Shown here: piece after piece, positions 24,503 through 34,428 of the stretch
Numbering within the stretch: the first letter of the stretch is position 1
How the letters are laid out: every line of letters starts with the position of its first letter
Origin: Leptolyngbya sp. NIES-2104
GTDB taxonomy: Bacteria > Cyanobacteriota > Cyanobacteriia > Leptolyngbyales > Leptolyngbyaceae
Direction of reading: 5' to 3'
NCBI RefSeq assembly: GCF_001485215.1
Contig: NZ_BBWW01000001.1
Location: 5,084,001 to 5,148,000, forward strand
Length of the DNA: 64,000 nucleotides
The notes under the pieces: generated by a model
Told to the model about the DNA's origin: nothing
Seen by the model: only the letters and a program-made list of their open reading frames with translations
The model's database searches: none
Made by a program: the position numbers and the translations under genes

Positions 24503-26845
24503 ATGAACACTCGCAAACACCCGGCTAACATGGTTCGCATAAAGCAACAGTTCACCCTCTCTCTGTGTCTCGGCTGGCTTCTCGTCGGGACTCCGCTGCT
24601 TACCGTTGCAGAGATGCAATCTGCGATCGCTCAATCTCAAACGATTCCTGCTGATGTACGGGAAGCTTATACGCTCCTTGGTAAAGGTTGGGTCGATGAT
24701 GCGATCGCAGCATTCAGGCAATCGATTCAACGGTATCCAGACTCGATCGAGGCAAAGTTAGGACTGGCGATTTCTTTTCGTCGAGCAGGGCGCGATGGTG
24801 ATGCCTGGCAAGCTTACCAACGGGTACTACAGCAAGATCCGAACAATCCATTAGCGCTGAAAACGATCGGTATCTTGGCTGGCTTTAAACCAGAGTGGCA
24901 AAAACAGGGGATTGAAGCACTCACAACGCTACTAAAGCTCAATAGCACAGACTCAGAAGCTCGTGCCCAACGCGCTTTATTGTATGGCTATCAAGGGCGG
25001 TTTTCTGAAGCTTTAGCAGACTACGAGATTGTTTTGCAAGCGAATCCAACACCAGAAGTGCTGTTAGGAGCCGCGCAAATTTACACGTATGCGGGTGATT
25101 CACAGAAAGGTCTAGAACTGTTTGAACGCTACCGATCGCGAACGAATACACCTATCACTGGAAATGCTGCGATCGCTTACGCTCGTGCTTTACGTACATT
25201 GGGAAATTCTACTCAAGCGATCGCACTTCTAGAAGGACAACTTCCAAGACAAATCAACGCTTTTGGGATTCAAGTACGATCAGAACTGTCGCAAGCTTAC
25301 TTAGCAAATCGCCAATCTACGCAAGCCTTAGCAGTCCTTGATCCATTACGCGATCGCCCTGATTCTCGTCTACCTCTAGCCCGCGCTTTGAATGAATTAG
25401 GTAGACAAGAGAATCGCCCCGAACTGGTTGCACAAGCTGGATCGCTCTACCGTCAAGTGCTCAATGAAACTGCAAATCCTTCTCCAGTTCTGCTACGAGA
25501 AATTGCAGATGTTCTAAGCGGAATTCCAAAAGAGCGTAAAACAGCCCTGCAACTTTATCGTCAACTAGCTCAACAACAACCTGAGAATCAAACATTAATC
25601 ATTCAGAAACTCGCTCTAGAAGCTCAACTCGGAACGCTAACAGAGAGTGAAATCCGTCAGCAACTCAGACCAATTCTGCAATCAATCCCGAATGAGCCAG
25701 CACAACAATTCGCGATCGCTCAAGCATTAGTTCGTCTAGAACCCGATCCCGAATTCCTCCCTGTCTATGAACGATTGATTCGGAGTGGAGTGAACGAACC
25801 ATTCTTAAATTTCCGTCTTGCTCAGCTTCTCATCGAACAGAACGAATTCGAGGCAGCAAAAGAAGCTTTAGCTCGATATCAATCAACTTCGGTAGGTTCA
25901 CGCGATCGCGCTTCTGAATTATTACTCGCAGAACTCGATCGCAAACAAGGCAACCTTGAATCTGCTGCAAAACGCTATGAAGCTCTAATTTCTGATGATG
26001 TGAGTGCTGATTTGAAATCGGGTGCAATTCGTTCTTTAGCCGGACTGAGACTCGCCCAAAATCGATTTGATGATGCACTGAAATTGTACGATCGCTTAAT
26101 CGCTGACAATCCTGAAGATCTACAGCTTCTACTCGGTCGTGCCGCAGTCGCTTATCAAGCTAAAAAAATCTCTGAAAGCGAAGCCGAAATGGTACTCGCT
26201 CGATTCCTGCAATCGCGACCATCCGAAACTCCGTCAGAACTCTACACGCTCGTTGGCATTCTACCGAGCGATTCAAGTCGTGAGCCATTGTACAACGCAC
26301 TGATTGAAGCTGACCCAACTAATGTTCCTGTCCAAGTTCGCTTGATTCAACTCCTCGCAAGCCGCGATCCGAGACAGGCTAGAGCACAAGCAAACCGACT
26401 CATGGCAAGAATTCGTCAAACCTCAACGGACGATCGCTCAAACGTCTCGCTGCTTTTCCTCAAAGCCCAACTCGAACAGACCCTTGGAAACTCCGATCGC
26501 GCCGAAGATGCGTATCAAGCCATCTTGAAAGTACAGCCAGAAAATCTAGATGCCCTTTCTGGTCTGGGTGGTGTGCGATTCCAGCAGCGTCAGTTTTCCT
26601 CTGCTTCTAGTCTATATTCTCAAATTCTAGAGCTTGATCCAGACAATCGAATTGCACTGCGATCGCTTGCTGAACTCTCAGCCGCTCAAGGTCAACCGCT
26701 CGCTGCATTAGATCAATTTGAACAACTCAAGATTCAACAAGTAGAGCAAGGAACATCAGACCCCGAACTAGAGCAACGTATCCAGAAAGTTCAAGAAGGA
26801 ATGTTGCAACAACGCGGGTTTCAACCTCCTTGGGAGCGCTATTAA
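24503..26845 (+). CDS. Periplasmic TPR protein of cellulose cluster (BcsC TPR-like)
   Basis: A 780-residue protein. From the ATG at 24503 it has a signal peptide (hydrophobic LSLCLGWLLVGTPLL, cleavage near AIAQS). A GTG at 24485 and an ATG at 24530 are alternatives. The rest is a near-continuous array of tetratricopeptide-type helical pairs, for example AREAYTLLGKGWVDDAI-like, AWQAYQRVLQQDPNNPLAL, AYQAILKVQPENLDALSGLG and LYSQILELDPDNRIALRSL. There is no barrel at the C-terminus. This corresponds to the N-terminal TPR part of BcsC, which guides nascent glucan across the periplasm. The gene order (barrel first, TPR second) is the reverse of the domain order in BcsC. Confidence 0.85.
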   Translation: MNTRKHPANMVRIKQQFTLSLCLGWLLVGTPLLTVAEMQSAIAQSQTIPADVREAYTLLGKGWVDDAIAAFRQSIQRYPDSIEAKLGLAISFRRAGRDGDAWQAYQRVLQQDPNNPLALKTIGILAGFKPEWQKQGIEALTTLLKLNSTDSEARAQRALLYGYQGRFSEALADYEIVLQANPTPEVLLGAAQIYTYAGDSQKGLELFERYRSRTNTPITGNAAIAYARALRTLGNSTQAIALLEGQLPRQINAFGIQVRSELSQAYLANRQSTQALAVLDPLRDRPDSRLPLARALNELGRQENRPELVAQAGSLYRQVLNETANPSPVLLREIADVLSGIPKERKTALQLYRQLAQQQPENQTLIIQKLALEAQLGTLTESEIRQQLRPILQSIPNEPAQQFAIAQALVRLEPDPEFLPVYERLIRSGVNEPFLNFRLAQLLIEQNEFEAAKEALARYQSTSVGSRDRASELLLAELDRKQGNLESAAKRYEALISDDVSADLKSGAIRSLAGLRLAQNRFDDALKLYDRLIADNPEDLQLLLGRAAVAYQAKKISESEAEMVLARFLQSRPSETPSELYTLVGILPSDSSREPLYNALIEADPTNVPVQVRLIQLLASRDPRQARAQANRLMARIRQTSTDDRSNVSLLFLKAQLEQTLGNSDRAEDAYQAILKVQPENLDALSGLGGVRFQQRQFSSASSLYSQILELDPDNRIALRSLAELSAAQGQPLAALDQFEQLKIQQVEQGTSDPELEQRIQKVQEGMLQQRGFQPPWERY

Positions 26846-26862
26846 CTTTGGTGGTGATCAAT

Positions 26863-28089
26863 ATGTTGCGCTTGCTTGTACCACTGACAATTGCTGGATG
26901 TATTGGACTCGGAGGATTAGTTTCCTGTGCGGCTCCACCTCAACGCTCGACTTTTGTAGCAAGTGTTGAGACAGCCGATCACAGTTCATTACTAGCTGAA
27001 AGTTGGACAGCTTATCGCAAGCGGTTCATTCAAGCCGATGGGCGCGTGATCGATTGGGAAGCAAATGGACGATCGACTTCCGAAGGTCAAGCCTATGCAA
27101 TGTTACGAGCGGTCATGGTAAATGATCCTGAAACATTCGCGATCGCGCTTCGATGGGCAGAAACGAACTTACAGCGACGAGACAAAGCCAACCAGCCGAT
27201 TGATTCTCTGTGGTCATGGAAATGGGGACAGAATGCGAATGGTAGCTGGGGCATTCTTGATGCAAATGTTGCTAGTGATGCTGATATTGATGCGATTACT
27301 GCGTTAATTTTGGCATCGAGACGGTGGCAGCGTCCCGATTATCTCAAGCTTGCGCGTACCAAGTTAAAAGATCTGTGGACACACGCGACCATCACATTGC
27401 CCGTCGATGGAAAACGGTATTTACTGCCGGGAGCGATCGCGCTTTTTCAACGAAACGAGAAGCTCAAAGCGAATCCATCGTACCTTGCCCCTTATGCCTT
27501 TCGCCTCTTTGCCCAAGTGGATTCAGAGCGCGATTGGCTCAGTCTCGTAGACAGTAGCTATCAGATGTTAGAGCAATCCTCGAAAGTCTCACCTGTGGAC
27601 TTACCGAGCGATTGGATTGCCGTTGATCCAAACACCGGAGCGTATACCGCGCTTGATTCAGGCAGTCCACTGATTACCCAATATGGATTCGATGCCAGCC
27701 GAGTTTGGTGGCGGGTGGCGCTTGATGCCGCTTGGTTTGGAGAACCGAGAGCCAAAGCCTATCTCCAGGCAAATCTTGGTTATCTCAAACAGATGTGGCA
27801 ACGCGATCGCAAAATTCCCGCCAAGCTCGATTTGCAAGGTCGTCCGCTCGTGGACTATGAAGCCACCTCACAATACGGAATGTTGTACGCTGCTTTCCGC
27901 GTGATCGATCCTGCGATCGCACAGGAAATTCTCACTCAAAAGCTATTGCCCTCCTACCGAAATGGATTCTGGGATAACGATTCCGCTTACTACTCTCAGA
28001 ATCTCGCCTGGTTTGGTCTGCTCCCTCCAAACCATCTAGCAACTTACCTCACTGAACCTACTCAAGCCGCAAACGTATCCCTTCCATGA
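26863..28089 (+). CDS. bcsZ: Cellulase BcsZ, glycoside hydrolase family 8 lipoprotein
   Basis: BcsZ is the endo-1,4-beta-glucanase of cellulose operons. From the ATG at 26863 (a TTG at 26830 is also in frame) the product has 408 residues and a lipoprotein signal ending LVSC, so it is probably membrane-anchored. GH8 features are RVIDWEANGRSTSEGQAYAM (Glu74 as likely general acid), WSWKWGQNANGSWGILDANVA, and SDADIDAITALILASRRW (Asp139/Asp141 region). Membrane anchoring is unusual since many BcsZ are soluble periplasmic. The stop overlaps the bcsB start by four bases. Confidence 0.92.
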   Translation: MLRLLVPLTIAGCIGLGGLVSCAAPPQRSTFVASVETADHSSLLAESWTAYRKRFIQADGRVIDWEANGRSTSEGQAYAMLRAVMVNDPETFAIALRWAETNLQRRDKANQPIDSLWSWKWGQNANGSWGILDANVASDADIDAITALILASRRWQRPDYLKLARTKLKDLWTHATITLPVDGKRYLLPGAIALFQRNEKLKANPSYLAPYAFRLFAQVDSERDWLSLVDSSYQMLEQSSKVSPVDLPSDWIAVDPNTGAYTALDSGSPLITQYGFDASRVWWRVALDAAWFGEPRAKAYLQANLGYLKQMWQRDRKIPAKLDLQGRPLVDYEATSQYGMLYAAFRVIDPAIAQEILTQKLLPSYRNGFWDNDSAYYSQNLAWFGLLPPNHLATYLTEPTQAANVSLP

Positions 28090-30581
28090 ATAAACGGTTT
28101 TCAGATCAATCTTCTCATCCACGTCGAGGCTCTAAAACAATGCTGACACGTACTTTAGTCTTATGTTGTGCTGGATTAGTAACCGGACTCGCGATCGTGC
28201 TGCTTCATGCCCAACACCCGATCGCAGTTTCCGCTCAAGGCATTCAAAAGCAAGAAGATCAGCTCATTCGAGACTTCAAGCTACCGAGCACTCCTGCCGA
28301 AGCGCCGATTTACCGCCCACAAGCGCCAGTGTATCAGCCAGAACCTGAACCAGCAACCGTCGAAGCAGTGAGCGAACCGAGTGTCGCTCCCGTTGAACCT
28401 GTTGCCTCAGAAGCACCCACACCGCAACCTGAGAAGAAAGCTGAGATATCCAAACCTCAGAACGCTGCACCTATGAGTCAGTATGTTCTGCAATTTAATC
28501 GGAGTCCAGCGATCGGAAACCGTTTCCGCCTACAAGGAACATACGCAGAAGCGCGCATCGGCTTCACCCGCCCGAAAAATTGGAATGTGAAATCTGCTAA
28601 AGCAGTGATTCGATTCCAGCATTCTCCAGCAATCATCTCCGACAAATCTAATCTGATTGTTCGGGTGAATGATACGAGCATTGGCAGTGTTCCGATGAAC
28701 CTGAAAAATGCTCAGATTGGAGAAGCGATCGTCAATATTCCAGCAAATCTTGTTCAGGACTATAACGAGATTACGATCGTGGCTCAGCAGACGAATTCTG
28801 CAACCTGCGCGAATCCGGACGATAAAGTGCTGTGGTCAGAAGTGCTGCCTGATTCAAAAGTAATTCTTGACTATCAACCCCAGTCACTGGCTCTTGATTT
28901 CAGCCGCTACCCGTTCCCGTTCTTTGACAATCTTGGGTTAGATACGCCTCGTCTAAACTATCTTTTGCCTGCTCAAATTAATGAGGCTTGGTTAACGGCA
29001 ACCAGTCGTTTTCACACGCATTTCGGACGGTTGGCTGACTTTCGATCGCTCGAAACCAGCCTGGTAAAAGATACGAAAAAATTCGAGTGGAACGATCGCT
29101 TAGTCATCATTGGAACGCCTCAAGATCAGCCAACACTCAAATCGCTGAAGTTACCTCTGAACATTGCGAACAATCAAATCTTGGATGGTAGCAAAAATGC
29201 ACTTCCTGAGAATGTTGGTGTGCTGATGCTGACAACTCTAAACAATGGCAATGTTCCAGTGATTGTTGCTTCTGGAAACGGAGCGGAAGGCGTTGCAAAA
29301 GCGGTTCAGTTTCTAGTTCAACCGAACAGCAGTCAGATTGGCTCTGGACAAGTGGTTTTAGTGCGTGATGTGGCTGAAGTTGCGTCACCCAATTCACGTA
29401 GTTGGGAGCGCTATCTTCCACTTCAAGACTCATTCCAACTCAGCGCTTTGAAGGGATTGGACAACAAACCTTTCAAAGATGTGACTGTACGTGGAACTTC
29501 TGCACCTCCTGTACAGTTTCAATTCCGATCGATGCCTGACGATCGAATGCTGCGGGGCAGCTCAATGAATTTGAAATACAGCTATAGCGCTCAGGTCAAT
29601 TCTCGGAAATCATCGGTTTCTGTCCGAATTGATGGGGTCACGATCGGGAGCAAAAAACTGACTTCAGAAAATGGCGGAAACAATGAATTGCTTAACGTTG
29701 ATCTGCCACCGAACCTAATTAAGTCGGATTCTGTGATTGATGTCGCTTTCGATTTGTATCCAAGAGAAACCGTCAAATGTGGTCAAGTCGGTGATCAACA
29801 GCTTTGGGGAACGGTTCACAGCACAACTGATTTCAACTTGAAGCGTGAGAATTCAGTTGAACTACCAGATCTGAAGCTTTTGACGACAGGTTATCCATTT
29901 GCTGCACCTCAAGACTTGTCAAAGACCGCGATCGTCGTTCCTGATTCTCCGACTGAAGCAGATGTGATGACCGTTCTGAAGTTCAGCGAACGGATGGGAC
30001 GACTCAGCCAAGCTAACTCAGTCAAACTTGATGTATTTACGGCATCGAATTTACCTGAAACTGTGAAGAACGATCGTCATTTGGTTGCAATTGGAGTGCG
30101 CGATCGTTTTCCAATCAAAGAAATGCTCGAAGCGAATTCTGGATTCCGCATCATGGACGCTTTCGCACGGGAATCCGGCAAAGATCAGATTCATGCTTTA
30201 CCGGATCAAGGTGGCGTGATCAAGAGTATGCTGTCACCTTGGAACCGCGATCGCACTATGGTTGCTTTGACTGCTCAAACCGACTCAGGACTTAAACAGG
30301 TGCAAGATGTTCTGAGCAATGATCTTTGGTTCTATCAACTGAAAGAAGACACCGCACTGATTAGCACCAATCAAGTGAATCCATCACCCTATGATTCCAA
30401 TGCTTATCAGATGCAGTTTCTCAATCAATCAGAGCGGCGGCGAATTGAAAATACGACTGCTCTGAGCAAAGCGAGACAGCTCTTGCAAGAACAGTGGTAT
30501 CTTCTTCCGATCGGCATTATTGCAAGTTCCCTCTTGTTGTACGGAATTGCTCAGATCCTCCTCAAGCGCGTTGCAGGGTAA
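28086..30581 (+). CDS. bcsB: Cellulose synthase regulatory subunit BcsB
   Basis: BcsB is the periplasmic partner of BcsA that guides the glucan and is required for synthesis. The 831-residue product has an N-terminal signal/anchor (about residues 20-40), a Pro/Glu-rich linker to about 135, and two repeats of a jelly-roll plus ferredoxin-like arrangement (for example RLQGTYAEARIGFTRPKNW, DYNEITIVAQ, then RSMPDDRMLRGSSMNLKYSY). A single C-terminal helix (LLPIGIIASSLLLYGIAQILL) is the anchor that docks onto BcsA. It begins inside the bcsZ stop (ATGA) and ends six bases before bcsA, so the three are tightly coupled. Confidence 0.93.
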   Translation: MNKRFSDQSSHPRRGSKTMLTRTLVLCCAGLVTGLAIVLLHAQHPIAVSAQGIQKQEDQLIRDFKLPSTPAEAPIYRPQAPVYQPEPEPATVEAVSEPSVAPVEPVASEAPTPQPEKKAEISKPQNAAPMSQYVLQFNRSPAIGNRFRLQGTYAEARIGFTRPKNWNVKSAKAVIRFQHSPAIISDKSNLIVRVNDTSIGSVPMNLKNAQIGEAIVNIPANLVQDYNEITIVAQQTNSATCANPDDKVLWSEVLPDSKVILDYQPQSLALDFSRYPFPFFDNLGLDTPRLNYLLPAQINEAWLTATSRFHTHFGRLADFRSLETSLVKDTKKFEWNDRLVIIGTPQDQPTLKSLKLPLNIANNQILDGSKNALPENVGVLMLTTLNNGNVPVIVASGNGAEGVAKAVQFLVQPNSSQIGSGQVVLVRDVAEVASPNSRSWERYLPLQDSFQLSALKGLDNKPFKDVTVRGTSAPPVQFQFRSMPDDRMLRGSSMNLKYSYSAQVNSRKSSVSVRIDGVTIGSKKLTSENGGNNELLNVDLPPNLIKSDSVIDVAFDLYPRETVKCGQVGDQQLWGTVHSTTDFNLKRENSVELPDLKLLTTGYPFAAPQDLSKTAIVVPDSPTEADVMTVLKFSERMGRLSQANSVKLDVFTASNLPETVKNDRHLVAIGVRDRFPIKEMLEANSGFRIMDAFARESGKDQIHALPDQGGVIKSMLSPWNRDRTMVALTAQTDSGLKQVQDVLSNDLWFYQLKEDTALISTNQVNPSPYDSNAYQMQFLNQSERRRIENTTALSKARQLLQEQWYLLPIGIIASSLLLYGIAQILLKRVAG

Positions 30582-30587
30582 ATCGTT

Positions 30588-33143
30588 ATGACAAATTCAA
30601 CTCCTTCAAAACGGTATCGGAGCAAAGGACAGCGGGTTTTAGCTTGGTTTGTCGATTTGATTCCGAATTTCTTCGATCGACTTTTCCAAAAAAACAGCCC
30701 TTCTCAGCTTGTTGTGCTTATGGGCTTACTTTTAGTTCTGTCTGTCCCTCTGATTGTGACCCCGCTCGAAATTTGGCAGCAGGGAATTGTGGCTGTGATT
30801 TTAGTCGGTTTGGGTTGGGCAGTCACAGATATCGAACACAAGCACGCAAAAGGACAAACCAGCGAGTATCTGCACCTGTTCATGGTATGGCTGAGTTTGA
30901 TTACAACTTTTCGGTATCTGTACTATCGAACAAACTACACTCTAAATCTCACCAGCGGATGGCTTGATGCAACTTGTAGCGTTTTGCTGTTTTTAGCAGA
31001 ACTCTACGCGATCCTGACATTAGCGCTGGCGTTCTTTCAAACTTTGAAGCTAAAAGAGCGGAAGGCGGTTGATCTCTCAACTGTTCCTGAGCATCAGTGG
31101 TTTAAGGTTGATATCTACATTCCAACTTACAGCGAGGATGTTGAGATTGTTCGCAAGACAGCACTCGGAGCATTAGCGATCGACTATCCCGCCGACAAAA
31201 AGAAAGTGCACATTCTCGATGATGGTCGAGCCGAAAAGTTTCGAGAGAGACGGGAACAGTTGCGGCAGATGTGCAAAGAACTCGGCTGCACGTTGCTGAC
31301 TCGTGATAACAATGATCACGCAAAAGCTGGGAACATCAATACGGCGCTACGTCGAACAGGTGGCGACCTGGTTCTAATTCTCGACTGTGATCATATTCCG
31401 GTTCGTCATTTTCTCAAAGATACCGTTGGATTTTTCTACAGTCCTAAAGTCTCGCTCGTTCAAACCCCGCACTGGTTCTACAACCCTGATCCGTTTGAGC
31501 GGAACTTGCAAACAGGCGGTAAGATTCCGGTCGGAAATGAGCTGTTCTACAAAGTACTACAGAAAGGAAATGACTTCTGGAACGCTGCTTTCTTCTGTGG
31601 TTCTGCGGCGGTTGTGAGAAAGTCACACTTGCTAGAAGTAGGCGGCATTGCAGTTGAAACCGTGACTGAAGATTGTCATACTTCACTGCGCTTGCATTCT
31701 TTGGGGTATGAGTCGGTTTACTATGACAAGATCATGGTGGCGGGACTGGCTCCAGAAAAGTTCTCAGCTTATGTGGGTCAACAGATTCGCTGGGCGCGGG
31801 GAATGGCGCAAATTCTTCGACTTGAAAATCCGTTATTGAATCCGAAGCTGAAATTGTCGATCGGGCAACGAATCTGCTATTTCAGTGCAACTTCTCACTT
31901 CTTCTACGGATTCCCGCGATTGATGTATGCGCTGGCTCCCGCGATGTTTCTCGTCTTTGGAATTAATCCAATTCGAGGTTTGGGACTGGAAACTCTAGCG
32001 TATGCGCTTCCTCACTTTTTTGTCTCAACCTACGCCAACTACATCACGTACAAGAACGTTCGCTTCTCTTTCTGGAATGAGATTTACGAATTTGCAATGT
32101 CGTTTCACGCTGGAATTGTGACAATGTTGGCGGTGTTTAATCCGAAGCTAGGAAGCTTTAACGTAACCGATAAAGGTTTGTCTGTCACTAAGCGAAGCTT
32201 TGACTGGGGATCAGCAAAAGCGTTGATGATTGTGGCGCTGTTAGTTACGGCTGGAGTTGCCGCAGTCCCGTTCTGGTTGATTCTGCGACCTCAAGACTCA
32301 GAAGCTGTGTTAGTGAACATGGTTTGGAGTTTCTTTAACTTGATTCTGATTGTGTCTGCGTTATTGGTTGCACTGGAACAACCGCAGTTAAGACGATCGC
32401 ATCGTCTCGATCGTAAATTGTCCGCAACGCTCTACACAAATGGTGCAGTCGTTCAAGGTCGCACCCAGAATGTGAGTGAAACAGGTTGTCAATTAATCGT
32501 TGATCACTGGGCGGATTTTCTCGAAGATGCTGAAATTGAATTGATTGGGGATTACGGCGCGAGAGCGTTTGTTAAAGGGCAAATTATTCGCGTCGTTCCA
32601 GTGCATGAAACGCAATCCTTGTTATCGATCGAGTTTGTTGATTTGACTCGTGCTCAACTGGATGCGCTCAGCGTCGTGATTTATTCCGATGTGCGTGAGT
32701 GGTATTCGCAGCAACGGGAAAACGTTGATGATCCGCTGCAATCTTTCAGGTTTATTGTGGGCAGTTTGACTCGATCGTTTAAGCAACGCAAGCCTGAAGC
32801 GACCAACATCGCGAGAGTTCGTAAAGAAATTCGCGCTCATGCTCAGTTGTATTGGCGGGGGCAGTTTTACTCAGGGGTAGCAACTCGGATTAGTAACCGT
32901 AGTCTGCAATTAGAGATTCAATCAGATGCGATCGAAGATGTGAGGCTTCTGAGCTACTATCAACCGCTAGTCGGTGTTCTCTTGAGCCAAACTGCTGATG
33001 AATCTTTGCCGAATCGATTGTTAGCGAAAGTTGAGCAGATTGATTTTATGGACGATCGGACAGTGATTGAGTTACGCTTCCCGGATCAAATCATGCAGCG
33101 ACAGGAAGACAAAATTAAACAGCTTGTCGATACCTTGAATTAA
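30588..33143 (+). CDS. bcsA: Cellulose synthase catalytic subunit BcsA (GT2, PilZ)
   Basis: BcsA polymerises UDP-glucose into beta-1,4-glucan and extrudes it through its own membrane channel. The 851-residue product shows all catalytic elements: Asp211-Asp212 (DDG), Asp266-Cys-Asp268 (DCDHIP), Thr360-Glu-Asp (TED), Gln398-x-x-Arg401-Trp402, and the gating loop FNVTDKG at 524-530. A PilZ domain with RRSHR at 602-606 and NVSETG at 628-633 is the c-di-GMP site that releases the gating loop in known BcsA. A second C-terminal segment (RKEIR at 745-749) looks like a further PilZ-like fold. The product is longer than many BcsA because of this extension. Confidence 0.97.
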   Translation: MTNSTPSKRYRSKGQRVLAWFVDLIPNFFDRLFQKNSPSQLVVLMGLLLVLSVPLIVTPLEIWQQGIVAVILVGLGWAVTDIEHKHAKGQTSEYLHLFMVWLSLITTFRYLYYRTNYTLNLTSGWLDATCSVLLFLAELYAILTLALAFFQTLKLKERKAVDLSTVPEHQWFKVDIYIPTYSEDVEIVRKTALGALAIDYPADKKKVHILDDGRAEKFRERREQLRQMCKELGCTLLTRDNNDHAKAGNINTALRRTGGDLVLILDCDHIPVRHFLKDTVGFFYSPKVSLVQTPHWFYNPDPFERNLQTGGKIPVGNELFYKVLQKGNDFWNAAFFCGSAAVVRKSHLLEVGGIAVETVTEDCHTSLRLHSLGYESVYYDKIMVAGLAPEKFSAYVGQQIRWARGMAQILRLENPLLNPKLKLSIGQRICYFSATSHFFYGFPRLMYALAPAMFLVFGINPIRGLGLETLAYALPHFFVSTYANYITYKNVRFSFWNEIYEFAMSFHAGIVTMLAVFNPKLGSFNVTDKGLSVTKRSFDWGSAKALMIVALLVTAGVAAVPFWLILRPQDSEAVLVNMVWSFFNLILIVSALLVALEQPQLRRSHRLDRKLSATLYTNGAVVQGRTQNVSETGCQLIVDHWADFLEDAEIELIGDYGARAFVKGQIIRVVPVHETQSLLSIEFVDLTRAQLDALSVVIYSDVREWYSQQRENVDDPLQSFRFIVGSLTRSFKQRKPEATNIARVRKEIRAHAQLYWRGQFYSGVATRISNRSLQLEIQSDAIEDVRLLSYYQPLVGVLLSQTADESLPNRLLAKVEQIDFMDDRTVIELRFPDQIMQRQEDKIKQLVDTLN

Positions 33144-33151
33144 AAGCTTAC

Positions 33152-33188
33152 AAAAAGACCTTGATTGAATACCAATCAAGGTCTTTTT
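33152..33188. terminator. Bidirectional terminator between bcsA and ABC permease gene
   Basis: A perfect 16-bp inverted repeat (AAAAAGACCTTGATTG at 33152-33167, complement at 33173-33188) with a 5-base loop. It has an A-run on one side and TTTTTTT on the other, so it can end both the cellulose cluster and the minus-strand sugar importer. Confidence 0.9.
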
Positions 33189-33192
33189 TTGT

Positions 33193-34428
33193 TTATTTCC
33201 CGCGTACTGGATTCGCTCGACGAACTATGGCATCTGCGGTGACAGCAAGAACGAGAACGGCTCCTTGAACAATGTTTTTGATGCTCTGATCTTGATTGAG
33301 CAAATCAAGTCCGTTGTCCAAACTTCCGATGACTAATGCGCCAAGGATAACTGCCCAAATCGAGCCACGACCGCCAAATAAGCTAACACCCCCGATGACC
33401 GCAGCCGCGATCGCATTTAGTAACAAAGTTGCACTGATCTGAGTCGCAACCGCTGTACTGCGTGAGGTCAACATAATTCCTGCCACTGCCGCTAAAGTGG
33501 ATGCCAGAGTAAACACTGCCATTTTCATCGCAGTGACATTAATTCCAGCGCGTCTTGCGGCTTCTTCATTTCCACCGACTGCATACAAGTGACGACCAAA
33601 CGGCGTTTTGCGTAGAATCAGCCAGAATGCAAGAACGATTCCCAGCGAAATCATCACCGCTTGAGGCACACCTTGATAGGTCTGGAACAGGAACACAATC
33701 AGGAAGATACCTGCGAAAATTCCTGAAATTTGGGCAATCAAGGTGGTTGGGCGTTTTACTGGAAGTCCGGCTTTGACACGGCGTTGACGTTCGTACCAAA
33801 CCCCGATCGCATAAAGAGCAGCAACCACGATCGGTAATCCCCAACCCATGATCGGACTTAAATAAGTTGGAGCCAGAGCGCGAATTGCTGGATCACGAAC
33901 AATCAGCGTCGTTTGCCGTCCGAGTACCAAGAGCAAAAATCCGGCATACCCGATCGAGCCTGCCAACGTCACAATGAACGATGGAACCCGCAAGATAGCA
34001 ATGAAAAATCCGTTGATCAAACCAATGACTGCACCTGTGACAAGTGCTGCCAGAATCGAGGGAACTGCACCCCAGTTCTGATACACCGAAACCGTTGCCA
34101 TGACTGCGGCACAGGCTTGTGCAACTGCGGCTAAACTTAGATCGATTTCACCGAGTAACAGAACCAATACAGCCGCAGTACTGAGAATGCTAATGACAAC
34201 GATTTGCTGGGTGAGGTTGGTTAAGTTTCTGGCTTGGAGGAAAACACCGCTGGTTGTTAGCTGAAAGTACAGCGTGATTAATGCAAGGGTGATGATGACC
34301 GGGATAAATCCTAAGTCGCCTCGCATTAAAGAGCGTAAGTTAAAGGATGCTTTCGTAATGTTTGACTTTGGATCGCTCATCTCGGCATTAACGGCTGAGC
34401 GATCGTCTTCTTTCGTGTTGGTTTTCAT
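33193..34428 (-). CDS. Xylose-type ABC transporter permease
   Basis: A 411-residue permease of the ribose/xylose (CUT2) type with about ten hydrophobic segments. FILTLAGSIGYAGFL-like helices, a GLINGFFIAILRVPSFIVTLAGS stretch near residue 135 and GRHLYAVGGNEEAARRAGINV near residue 278 (the ATPase-contact loop) are typical. The last three helices carry a conserved AVIGGVSLFGGRGS motif. It is the third gene of the set binding protein, ATPase, permease; its start overlaps the ATPase stop by four bases (33193-34428 and 34425-35252). Confidence 0.93.
   Translation of the reverse strand: MKTNTKEDDRSAVNAEMSDPKSNITKASFNLRSLMRGDLGFIPVIITLALITLYFQLTTSGVFLQARNLTNLTQQIVVISILSTAAVLVLLLGEIDLSLAAVAQACAAVMATVSVYQNWGAVPSILAALVTGAVIGLINGFFIAILRVPSFIVTLAGSIGYAGFLLLVLGRQTTLIVRDPAIRALAPTYLSPIMGWGLPIVVAALYAIGVWYERQRRVKAGLPVKRPTTLIAQISGIFAGIFLIVFLFQTYQGVPQAVMISLGIVLAFWLILRKTPFGRHLYAVGGNEEAARRAGINVTAMKMAVFTLASTLAAVAGIMLTSRSTAVATQISATLLLNAIAAAVIGGVSLFGGRGSIWAVILGALVIGSLDNGLDLLNQDQSIKNIVQGAVLVLAVTADAIVRRANPVRGK

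Noticed and set aside
24480-24510. Frameshift that split a single BcsC
   Set aside because: The barrel gene comes first and has its own signal peptide, and the TPR gene also has one; a broken BcsC would have the TPR first.
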